From IMG/VR virus record IMGVR_UViG_3300010883_017752, positions 1 through 20,435 of that record: a stretch of 20,435 nucleotides of DNA. One strand, 5' to 3'. Below, piece by piece: positions 14,378 to 20,435 of the stretch (within the stretch, counting starts at the first letter, position 1; every line of letters starts with the position of its first letter). Origin of the DNA: a virus. The position numbers were made by a program, and so were the translations under genes. The notes below the pieces were generated by a model that saw nothing but the letters and a program-made list of their open reading frames with translations, was not told the DNA's origin and made no database searches.

Positions 14378-16297
14378 ATGCCAGTTTGGACACCTCTGCA
14401 TTTGCACACACACTACAGCCTCCTAGATGGTCTCTCAAAGCCGTCTCAGGTTGCCGATAGATGTTCTGATCTTGGGTACACCTCGTGCGCCGTCACAGAT
14501 CACGGAACAATCTCCGGGGCAATCTCTTTTGTGGGAGCCATGAAGGATAAAAATATTAAGCCCATCTTAGGCTGTGAATTTTATCTCTCACAACAATCAT
14601 GTAGTATTAAAGATAAGTCAAACCGCTCCTTAAGTCACCTAGTAGTCTTAGCGAAAAATAAGAATGGCTGGGATAAACTTATCCAAGCAACTTCTAAAAG
14701 TAACGACGACGGGATATTCTATTTTAAACCTAGATTAGATCTCGATTTGTTAGCGGACTACTGTGATGGAAGCTTGATTTCTTTTAGTGGTCACATGGGG
14801 AGCGACTTAGCCAACGTCCTGTTTACTGATTATCGAATTGGATACAACGCTTCAACATATGAAGAGGCCACGTCAGAGTTAGATCCCGACTGGAAAAGCA
14901 AAGCCACAAGGCTTGCAGAAAAGTATAGGGAAATTTTTGGGAAAGAAAACTTTTTTATTGAGATTCAACTAATAGATAAAGACAATGCCCCCTCCACAAT
15001 TCTGATAGCTGAATGCTTAAGAGAAGTTAGCAAACACACGGGGATTCCATGTGTCGCCACGGCAGATTCCCACTACCCGACAAAGGAGGATGCCCTAGAT
15101 CAGAGACTACTTCTTTGTTCCGCGATGAAGACCACCCTGAGTAAGATTGAAAGCAAGATGAACGCAGGAGAAGACGTTGGACTATCTTCCTTCTTTCGTT
15201 CTAATAATTATCACATCCCATCTAGAGATGAAATTGAAGCTATCAATACTCCAGAAGAGATTGCTAATACTGTTCTAATCGAGGGCATGTGCGAGGAGTA
15301 CAACATACTAGGTTCCCCGATGCTCCCCCAGTTCTCTTGCCCAAACGATTTAACAGAAGATGAATACCTCAAAGAGCTTTGTCGTCATGGTTGGAAAAGT
15401 CTTCTAAAGGCCGGGAATAAGATTGAAGAGGACGATAAGCTTCAGGCGTATTTGTATAGAATTAAAAAAGAATTGGAAATCATACAGGGTGCGAATTTAT
15501 CTGGCTATTTTTTGATAGTTAGAGATATAGTAAATTACATCAAGGACAACGGCTGGCTTCCGGGTCCGGGCAGAGGGTCAGCGGCGGGCTGTCTGGTTTC
15601 ATACCTTGTGGGTATCACCAAGGTAGATCCAATAGAACACGACCTTCTTTTCGAAAGATTTTATAACGCTGGCCGAAACACGGATGACCACATCTCTTTG
15701 CCAGATATCGACATAGATGTTCCCGCAGAGAAGCGCGATGATACAATTGGTTATATCCGATCTAAGTACGGAAACAACAAGGTTGGACAGATGATTACGT
15801 TTGGTAGACTTCAAGGGCGAGGAGCTTTGAAGGAGGTGTTTAGGGTTCATCAGGCGTGTAGCTTTGATGAGATAAATGCTATCACAAAAAATATTCCCCA
15901 AGAGCATGAGATTTCTGATCAACTAGAAAATATGAGTAAACCCTCTATTATCAAGTGGGCATTGATTAATCAGCCTGAAGGATTAAAAGAGTGGTGTCAT
16001 ATAAATGATGATGAGCAATTGGAAGGAAAATATTCTAAACTGTTTGAACAAGCCATAAGACTTGAAGGGACGTATAAATCTCAGGGTAAACATGCCGCAG
16101 GGGTTGTAATTTCTTCAGAGAATCTTAGTGATGTATGTCCCATGATAAGAGATAAGCATGGAGAAGAAAAAGTTGCGGGACTAGAAATGCAGGATTTAGA
16201 AGCTATGGGCCACGTTAAATTTGATGTATTAGGTATTAATTTCTTAGATAAAATTATGAAAATCATAAAGGATATCAGTAATGAAGAGCGCGAATGA
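14378..16297 (+). CDS. dnaE: DNA polymerase III alpha subunit, N-terminal half (PHP and palm)
   Basis: The first 639 residues of a DnaE-type replicative polymerase. The PHP domain opens with 'LHLHTHYSLLDG' (H8, H10, H12), continues with 'AVTDHGTISG', and includes 'TADSHYPTKEDA', so its metal ligands look intact. The palm has 'GPGRGSAAGCLVSYLVGITK', the catalytic 'SLPDIDIDVPAEKRD' (D445, D447) and 'GHVKFDVLGIN' (D616), equivalent to D401, D403 and D555 of E. coli. The protein then stops at 'DISNEERE', just before the region a full-length DnaE continues with. All three catalytic aspartates are in this half; most of the fingers are not. It would need the product of 17253-18845 to act. Confidence 0.95.
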   Translation: MPVWTPLHLHTHYSLLDGLSKPSQVADRCSDLGYTSCAVTDHGTISGAISFVGAMKDKNIKPILGCEFYLSQQSCSIKDKSNRSLSHLVVLAKNKNGWDKLIQATSKSNDDGIFYFKPRLDLDLLADYCDGSLISFSGHMGSDLANVLFTDYRIGYNASTYEEATSELDPDWKSKATRLAEKYREIFGKENFFIEIQLIDKDNAPSTILIAECLREVSKHTGIPCVATADSHYPTKEDALDQRLLLCSAMKTTLSKIESKMNAGEDVGLSSFFRSNNYHIPSRDEIEAINTPEEIANTVLIEGMCEEYNILGSPMLPQFSCPNDLTEDEYLKELCRHGWKSLLKAGNKIEEDDKLQAYLYRIKKELEIIQGANLSGYFLIVRDIVNYIKDNGWLPGPGRGSAAGCLVSYLVGITKVDPIEHDLLFERFYNAGRNTDDHISLPDIDIDVPAEKRDDTIGYIRSKYGNNKVGQMITFGRLQGRGALKEVFRVHQACSFDEINAITKNIPQEHEISDQLENMSKPSIIKWALINQPEGLKEWCHINDDEQLEGKYSKLFEQAIRLEGTYKSQGKHAAGVVISSENLSDVCPMIRDKHGEEKVAGLEMQDLEAMGHVKFDVLGINFLDKIMKIIKDISNEERE

Positions 16298-16511
16298 TTA
16301 TTACCAAAATGTACTTCTGGACGGATGCTCTATCGAGTATCAGAAATTAAGCATTTGTGATTTAAGAGATTACTATAATTTTTATAGCAGAAGAAAAACA
16401 CCTATCTATCAAGTGCATTGTGATGATTCTCAGAATAGATTTTCTCAAATCTATAAAGATATCAGCGAGGCAATCAACAGTTTCGTCGAATTGAAAAAGA
16501 AAATATCTTAA
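16281..16511 (+). CDS. Small protein of unknown function between the polymerase halves (76 aa)
   Basis: Unrecognised. It overlaps the end of the polymerase N-half by 17 bases and has a good ribosome binding site (AAAGGA, 8 bases before the ATG). It is rich in Tyr, Ser and Lys, with 'DLRDYYNFYSRRKTPIY' and a helical C-terminus, 'ISEAINSFVELKKKIS'. I see no GIY-YIG, HNH or LAGLIDADG signature, so it does not look like a homing endonuclease or a remnant of one, and it has no intein blocks. Its position inside the split polymerase locus suggests either a small replisome partner or a newcomer at the break. Confidence 0.62.
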   Translation: MKSANDYYQNVLLDGCSIEYQKLSICDLRDYYNFYSRRKTPIYQVHCDDSQNRFSQIYKDISEAINSFVELKKKIS

Positions 16512-16557
16512 TTATACGCTGGAGAAAGTTTAGAATTTAATAGTCACGCCCATAACA

Positions 16558-16564
16558 AAAGGAG
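16558..16564 (+). promoter_or_regulatory. Ribosome binding site of the exonuclease, defining an ATC start
   Basis: AAAGGAG followed by 6 bases and then ATC at 16571. The ssb gene has the identical heptamer with the identical 6-base spacing before its ATG. This is the main reason to place the exonuclease start at the non-standard ATC codon. Confidence 0.7.
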
Positions 16565-16570
16565 ATAGCC

Positions 16571-17260
16571 ATCAATTACAGGGACATAATTGTCTTCGAT
16601 TTTGAGACCGGTTCTAGAAATCCAGCAAAGACACAGCCGACACAAATTGCAGCAATAGCTCTTCATGGAAGAAAGCTAACCATCCAACCCGGAGGTATTT
16701 TTAACAGCGAGATCAGGCCGATCTTAAACGACGACAAGGCCACGGAGATGGGACTTGATCCGGTTGAAGAGGAAGCCTTAAATATTACGCATAAAACTCG
16801 CAAAGAACTTGCAAAAGCCCCGCATCTTAAAACGGTATGGAAAAAGTTTGGCGAGTTTGTCAACAAGTTTAACTTCAAGAAGACACCCTATTTTGCTCCT
16901 ATCCCAGCGGGCTATAACATTATTGGTTTTGATCTGCCCATTGTTCAAAGGGTTTGTGAAGAACATGGGCCAACCGACAAACAGGGTAGGCAATGTTTGT
17001 TTAATAAAATCCACAAAGTAGATGTCATGGATATGGTTTGGCAGTGGATGGAAAACAATCCCGACGTAAAGTCTCTCAGCATGGACAGCATGCGGGATTA
17101 CATGGGGTTTCCAGAGGAGAGCAAGGAAGGCGCCCATGATGCCCTACAGGACGTTAAAGATACGGCCAACATGATGATCAGGTTCTTTAAATTCTATCGC
17201 TCCCTCGCTCCAAAAGTGAAATTTGAAAAGGCTTTTGCAGACGGAAACTTCTATGTTTGA
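16571..17260 (+). CDS. dnaQ: DEDDh 3'-5' exonuclease (DnaQ-like), ATC start inferred
   Basis: A proofreading-type exonuclease of 229 residues. Numbered from the ATC codon as residue 1, the motifs are complete. Exo I is 'IIVFDFETGS' (D10, E12), Exo II is 'YNIIGFDLPIV' (D121) and Exo III is 'GAHDALQDV' (H189, D194), the H-x4-D spacing of the DEDDh class. The open frame begins after a stop at 16553-16555 and has no ATG, GTG or TTG before Exo I. The first ATG, at 16748, would remove it and leave an inactive protein. The stop overlaps the ATG of the polymerase C-half by 8 bases. It probably proofreads for the split polymerase in trans, like bacterial epsilon. The ATC could also be a mutated ATG or a sequencing error. 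Confidence 0.88.
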   Translation: MNYRDIIVFDFETGSRNPAKTQPTQIAAIALHGRKLTIQPGGIFNSEIRPILNDDKATEMGLDPVEEEALNITHKTRKELAKAPHLKTVWKKFGEFVNKFNFKKTPYFAPIPAGYNIIGFDLPIVQRVCEEHGPTDKQGRQCLFNKIHKVDVMDMVWQWMENNPDVKSLSMDSMRDYMGFPEESKEGAHDALQDVKDTANMMIRFFKFYRSLAPKVKFEKAFADGNFYV

Positions 17261-18845
17261 TATCAATGACACATCTTATGACTGCCGCAAAACTTGGAGC
17301 CTTATTTGTGACGGGAGAACTAAGGGTGTTTTTCAATTAGAGAGTCAGCTTGGGCGGTCTTGGGCGAAGAGACTGAAGCCCAGAAACATTGAAGAGCTTG
17401 CTGCTTTGTCCGCCTTGCTTCGACCGGGATGCTTAAAGGCTATCGTTGATGGCAAGTCAATGACTCAGCATTATGTGGATAGAAAAAATGGACACGAAGA
17501 AGCTTCTTATTTAGACGAATCTTTAAAGCCTATACTTAAACCCACATATGGAGTGTTGGTATATCAGGAGCAGTCTATGAGAATTGCTCAGGAGATTGCT
17601 GGCTTTAATCTCCAACAGGCAGATGATCTTAGAAAAGCTATTGGAAAAAAGAAGGCGGGCCTCATGGCGGAGGTCAAAAAAACTTTTATCAAGGGATGCA
17701 AAAATACATCCATTGTTTCTGAAGAAATTGCGGAGGAAATATTTGGTTGGATTGAAAAGTCAAATCGGTACGCATTTAATAAATCTCATGCTGTTAGTTA
17801 TGCTATTTGTGGCTATTGGTCTGCATACTGTAAAGCGCATTTTCCTCTACATTTCTATTGCAGTTACCTCTACCATTCACACGGCAAGCAAGATCAGCAA
17901 CAAGAAGTAAAAGAGCTGGTATCTGATGCCAAGATGCATGACATTATAGTTATGCCGCCGAAGGTTGACAATCTAAAAGGTCATTTTAACATTAAGGACG
18001 GCAATATTTATTTTGGACTACAAGATGTTAAGTATATTGGTGGTAGTCAGGTTGAGAAGGTAATCTCTGGGATAAAAGAAATAGAAGAGAAGTATGGTCA
18101 GGGGATTAAGGATATTAGTTGGCATAGAATATTGATTAATTTATCGGATAAGATCAACAGCAACGCTATGATAGCTCTTATCTCTATCGGGGCGCTTAAT
18201 TCTGATTATACCATTACTAGAAATAGAATGCTTTATGAGTTTGAAACTTGGTCTAGCTTAACTAAAAAAGAAAAAGATTGGGCGAAAGAAAACTGCGATG
18301 ACCCCAAGGGTTTGTTCCCAGAAAAAGGAAACAAGGGATTAGAGACAACGTTAGACAGACTGTTTCCTACCAAGAAAGAAGGTGGAGGAACTCATAATTC
18401 AAGGAGGAAGGATATAGTTAAGGATCTGAGAGACCTTTTAAAAAATCCCCCCTACGAACTAGACGATATGCCGGATTGGATAGCCTCCGAAGAGCAAAAA
18501 TATCTAGGAGTATCTCTTACATATTCAAAGATTGATGGTTGTGATACTGGAGCGTCAAACACCACATGTAAAGAATTCCTACAGGGCAAACCGGGCAAGG
18601 TTGTTTTGGGAGTAGAGATTATTTCATTAAGAGAATGGACTATTAGAAAGGGCAATAGTAAGGGCGATGTTATGGCTTTTCTTTCTGTGGAAGATAGCAC
18701 TGCCTCAATGGATTCTGTTATTCTCTTCCCCGAAGCTTGGTTAAAAAATAAGGCCTTGCTATATTCGGGGAACACGGTACTTCTATCTGGGAAAAAATCT
18801 TCCAAAGACACTACCCTCATAGTGGAAAAAGTTTTTCAAATCTAG
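17253..18845 (+). CDS. dnaE: DNA polymerase III alpha subunit, C-terminal half (fingers, HhH, OB-fold)
   Basis: The second part of the DnaE polymerase, 530 residues from the ATG at 17253. The in-frame TTG at 17223 has no ribosome binding site. It opens exactly where the N-half ends: 'MFDINDTSYDCRKTW' corresponds to the segment before the conserved 'KGVFQLESQLGRSW' (about residues 28-41). The fingers continue with 'ALLRPG', 'PTYGVLVYQEQSMRIAQEIA' and 'RYAFNKSHAVSYA'. 'FGLQDVKYIGGSQVEKV' is the helix-hairpin-helix region, and the last 100 residues form an OB-fold ending in 'LIVEKVFQI'. No canonical clamp-binding peptide is obvious at the end. With the N-half the total is about 1170 residues, close to one normal DnaE, so very little appears lost. 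Confidence 0.93.
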   Translation: MFDINDTSYDCRKTWSLICDGRTKGVFQLESQLGRSWAKRLKPRNIEELAALSALLRPGCLKAIVDGKSMTQHYVDRKNGHEEASYLDESLKPILKPTYGVLVYQEQSMRIAQEIAGFNLQQADDLRKAIGKKKAGLMAEVKKTFIKGCKNTSIVSEEIAEEIFGWIEKSNRYAFNKSHAVSYAICGYWSAYCKAHFPLHFYCSYLYHSHGKQDQQQEVKELVSDAKMHDIIVMPPKVDNLKGHFNIKDGNIYFGLQDVKYIGGSQVEKVISGIKEIEEKYGQGIKDISWHRILINLSDKINSNAMIALISIGALNSDYTITRNRMLYEFETWSSLTKKEKDWAKENCDDPKGLFPEKGNKGLETTLDRLFPTKKEGGGTHNSRRKDIVKDLRDLLKNPPYELDDMPDWIASEEQKYLGVSLTYSKIDGCDTGASNTTCKEFLQGKPGKVVLGVEIISLREWTIRKGNSKGDVMAFLSVEDSTASMDSVILFPEAWLKNKALLYSGNTVLLSGKKSSKDTTLIVEKVFQI

Positions 18846-18861
18846 TGCAAAAAAGTTTTCC
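18824..18861 (+). repeat. Imperfect inverted repeat at the polymerase stop
   Basis: Arms 18824-18836 and 18849-18861 pair at 11 of 13 positions (6 pairs, 2 mismatches, 5 pairs) around a 12-base loop. It spans the polymerase stop codon and lies just before ssb. It lacks a following T-run, so it is a poor terminator, and chance pairing in A/T-rich sequence is possible. Confidence 0.3.
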
Positions 18862-18873
18862 ATTTCGTATGAT
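18846..18873 (+). promoter_or_regulatory. Possible promoter upstream of ssb
   Basis: The 62-base gap before ssb is the largest in the window. It holds TATGAT at 18868-18873, a one-mismatch match to a sigma-70 -10 box. The best -35 candidate at normal spacing (TGCAAA, 18846-18851) matches at only three of six positions, so this is weak. Confidence 0.22.
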
Positions 18874-18894
18874 AGTATAGGATTTTGAACTTCT

Positions 18895-18901
18895 AAAGGA
18901 G
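18895..18901 (+). promoter_or_regulatory. Strong ribosome binding site of ssb
   Basis: AAAGGAG lies 6 bases before the ssb ATG, giving a near-ideal complement to the 3' end of bacterial 16S rRNA. It serves as the reference for the identical site before the exonuclease. Confidence 0.75.
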
Positions 18902-18907
18902 ATCGAG

Positions 18908-19276
18908 ATGAACAATTGTGCTTTCGTTGGCCGTCTAGCCTCAGACCCCGTAATCAAGGAAGTTAACAATACACATTTAGTTAATTTTACATTAGCTATT
19001 GAAGAACACAGGAGAGATAAAGACGGGACGAAAAGAAAGCGTGTGGATTTTCTCGATTTTGAAGCGTGGGATAGTGGAGCAACAACAATCGAAAAGTATT
19101 GCTCCAAGGGAGACCAGATTGCTGTTATCGCTACAGCGAGACAACAGAGATGGAAAGACGAGGGTGGAAGCAGTCGTTCTAGGATTAACTTCAGAGTAAA
19201 TAACTTCAAACTCTTCAACAATAAGAATGATAGTAATCAAGAAGAGGTTGAGGAGATGGCTATGGCCGCAGAGTAG
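18908..19276 (+). CDS. ssb: Single-stranded DNA-binding protein
   Basis: A 122-residue SSB of the bacterial OB-fold type, which coats single-stranded DNA at the fork and during recombination. It starts 'MNNCAFVGRLASDPVIKE', the classic SSB opening, followed by 'NFTLAIEEHRRDKDG', 'VDFLDFEAWDSGATTIEKYC' and 'KGDQIAVIATARQQRW', which match the successive SSB beta strands. The C-terminal tail after about residue 100 is acidic ('NQEEVEEMAMAAE') but lacks the DIPF-type ending, so contacts with partners may differ from those of bacterial SSB. The start has the strong ribosome binding site AAAGGAG, and a possible promoter lies upstream, fitting a protein needed in large amounts. Confidence 0.93.
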   Translation: MNNCAFVGRLASDPVIKEVNNTHLVNFTLAIEEHRRDKDGTKRKRVDFLDFEAWDSGATTIEKYCSKGDQIAVIATARQQRWKDEGGSSRSRINFRVNNFKLFNNKNDSNQEEVEEMAMAAE

Positions 19277-19279
19277 CTT

Positions 19280-19747
19280 ATGGATAACAATACCAAGGAG
19301 CTTGAGGAGCTACTCGTTCAACAACATTATGGACTAGTAGTTTCTCAAGCTCTATCATTTTGTGGGCGGACAAGCTTACTGGACGATTATATCCAAGTTG
19401 GATTAATAGGTCTTCTTAAAGCTATAAGAAATTATGATCCAATCAAAAGTAAGTTTTCTACATTCTCTACAACGTGCATAAGAAATGAAATCTTAAGATT
19501 TAAAAACAAGAATAAAAAGCACGAGAATTGTACGAATTTAGTTGAAAACGTTTCTTACTGTGAAAAAATACAGACATGGGAATTCTTTCCCGACAACTTG
19601 AGTGAAGAAGAATCTTTTATATTAAATCTGAAGCAGTCAAATTTCACTAAAAAAGAAATGTGCGAAATGCTACATTGTTCTAAGAGGGAACTAGATCAAA
19701 AAACAAACAGATTAATAAAAAAGCTTAAAATTTATAATGACGCATAG
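19280..19747 (+). CDS. Sigma-70 family RNA polymerase sigma factor, short phage type
   Basis: A 155-residue sigma-like protein that would direct host RNA polymerase to phage promoters. Region 2 is clear: 'LLDDYIQVGLIGLLKAIRNY', then 'FSTFSTTCIRNEILRF' (about residues 65-80), which matches the core-binding and -10 recognition helices. A C-terminal region 4-like helix-turn-helix follows ('FTKKEMCEMLHCSKRELDQK', about 124-143). The length and the missing regions 1 and 3 resemble small phage late sigma factors such as T4 gp55, although sporulation-type sigma factors share this core. The ribosome binding site is weak and the gene starts 3 bases after ssb, suggesting coupling. Its target promoter consensus cannot be derived here. 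Confidence 0.88.
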   Translation: MDNNTKELEELLVQQHYGLVVSQALSFCGRTSLLDDYIQVGLIGLLKAIRNYDPIKSKFSTFSTTCIRNEILRFKNKNKKHENCTNLVENVSYCEKIQTWEFFPDNLSEEESFILNLKQSNFTKKEMCEMLHCSKRELDQKTNRLIKKLKIYNDA

Positions 19748-20435
19748 AAAAAAGAAGATATTACTCTGTAACGAAGCCTCTTTTTTGAATACGGGTTATT
19801 CAACTTACGGAAGAGAGCTTATGAAGAGGCTGTATGCCTCCGATAAATATGAGCTTGCAGAGTTATCCACTTATGCATCTCCAGACGATCACAGATTTTC
19901 ACAGCTACCTTGGAAAACTTACTCCAATTTACCTGACCCCAATAATCCACAAGAAGGTGAGGTATATAAGTCTAATACAACATATCAATTTGGAGAGTTT
20001 AAGTTTGAACACACACTATTAGATTTTCAGCCTGACATAGTAGTAGACATCAGAGACTGGTGGATGCTTGAGTTTGAGGAAAGATCGCCGTTCAGGCGAT
20101 TATTTTATTGGGCAATAATGCCAACCGTAGACGCTTCTCCTCAAAATGAACAGTGGTTATCTACGTATAGTTCCGCAGATGCCGTCTTTAATTATTCTGA
20201 TTGGGGCTATGAGATTTTAAAAGAAGAGGGTGGAGGGCAAATCAACTGTCTCGGCAGTGCAACGCCCTCCGCAGACGCCTCATACGTCCCTGTGGATGAC
20301 AAAGACGCCCACAAACGAAAGATGGGATTGAATCCCGACTGTAAAATAATCGGAACGATCATGAGGAATCAGAGGAGAAAACTATTCCCCGATCTGTTCA
20401 AAGCTTTCAGAAAGTATCTCGATAAGACTAACGAC
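19737..20435 (+). CDS. GT-B type glycosyltransferase, 3'-truncated by the window
   Basis: The frame opens at the ATG at 19737, overlapping the sigma-factor stop by 11 bases, and stays open to the last base (233 codons). The N-terminus, 'KKILLCNEASFLNTGYSTYG' followed by 'RELMKRLYASDKYELAELST', is the donor or acceptor domain opening of GT-B glycosyltransferases: a beta strand, a Gly-rich turn and a helix. It continues with 'QPDIVVDIRDWWML', 'YWAIMPTVDA', 'ADAVFNYSDWGYEIL', and 'CKIIGTIMRNQRRKLFPDLF' at the start of the second domain. These steps match GT4-like enzymes found in phages. The catalytic nucleotide-sugar site lies beyond the window. It is the second glycosyltransferase-like gene here. 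Confidence 0.8.
   Translation, partial: MTHRKKKILLCNEASFLNTGYSTYGRELMKRLYASDKYELAELSTYASPDDHRFSQLPWKTYSNLPDPNNPQEGEVYKSNTTYQFGEFKFEHTLLDFQPDIVVDIRDWWMLEFEERSPFRRLFYWAIMPTVDASPQNEQWLSTYSSADAVFNYSDWGYEILKEEGGGQINCLGSATPSADASYVPVDDKDAHKRKMGLNPDCKIIGTIMRNQRRKLFPDLFKAFRKYLDKTND

Noticed and set aside
16512-16570. tRNA or small RNA in the gap before the exonuclease
   Set aside because: About 59 bases with no cloverleaf, strong hairpin or T-run; only the ribosome binding site stands out.
16298-17252. Self-splicing intron separating two dnaE exons
   Set aside because: The interval is almost wholly coding, with its own ribosome binding sites and stops, and leaves only about 60 noncoding bases; no intron core is visible.
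16240-17300. Split intein joining the two polymerase halves
   Set aside because: Neither half carries extra residues with intein blocks, and the usual cyanobacterial insertion site ('RYAFNKSHAVSYA') is unbroken within the C-half.

Overview
The window is a 20.4 kb piece of a tailed double-stranded DNA bacteriophage genome, or a prophage-like segment of one. It holds the nucleotide-metabolism, recombination and replication block. The evidence is a tightly packed set of genes all on the + strand, with starts and stops overlapping by 4 to 64 bases and no gap above about 62 bases. Typical phage genes are present: PhoH, dUTPase, dNMP kinase, a small RecA, a short sigma factor, small unknown ORFs and a probable virion protein. 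Shine-Dalgarno sites of the AAGGAG type indicate a bacterial host, which the sequence does not identify further. I see no tRNA, rRNA, integrase, CRISPR array, insertion sequence or clear terminator.

Layout. 1-3488: a class II ribonucleotide reductase cut by the left edge, a probable tail-tube or virion protein, dUTPase and PhoH. 3493-5983: a small membrane protein, an FmdB-like zinc ribbon and five small proteins of unknown function, one with a possible helix-turn-helix. 5976-7823: RecA, a PD-(D/E)XK endonuclease-like protein and a small protein with a C-terminal zinc finger. 7824-11895: DnaB helicase, DnaG-type primase, dNMP kinase and a GT-A glycosyltransferase. 11898-14368: three overlapping genes coding for a Cas4/RecB-like nuclease with iron-sulfur-type cysteines, an ornithine cyclodeaminase family enzyme and a second PD-(D/E)XK protein. 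14378-18845: a DnaE-type DNA polymerase III alpha subunit split into two genes, with a 76-residue unknown protein and a DEDDh exonuclease between the halves. 18908-20435: SSB, a short sigma factor and the 5' part of a GT-B glycosyltransferase that runs off the right edge.

How the genes fit together. The reductase, dUTPase and dNMP kinase make and clean up dNTPs. Helicase, primase, SSB, split polymerase and exonuclease form a nearly complete replisome of bacterial type rather than T4 or T7 type; no sliding clamp or clamp loader is in view. RecA and up to three nucleases handle recombination or processing of ends. The sigma factor probably redirects host RNA polymerase, and the glycosyltransferases may modify DNA, virion or host glycans.

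Most notable points: (1) DnaE is broken between the palm and the 'GVFQLES' region with little or nothing missing, and the exonuclease gene sits in the break; (2) that exonuclease keeps all its catalytic motifs only if it starts at an ATC codon, which has an excellent ribosome binding site; (3) a metabolic enzyme of the ornithine cyclodeaminase family, with substrate residues conserved, lies between two nucleases.
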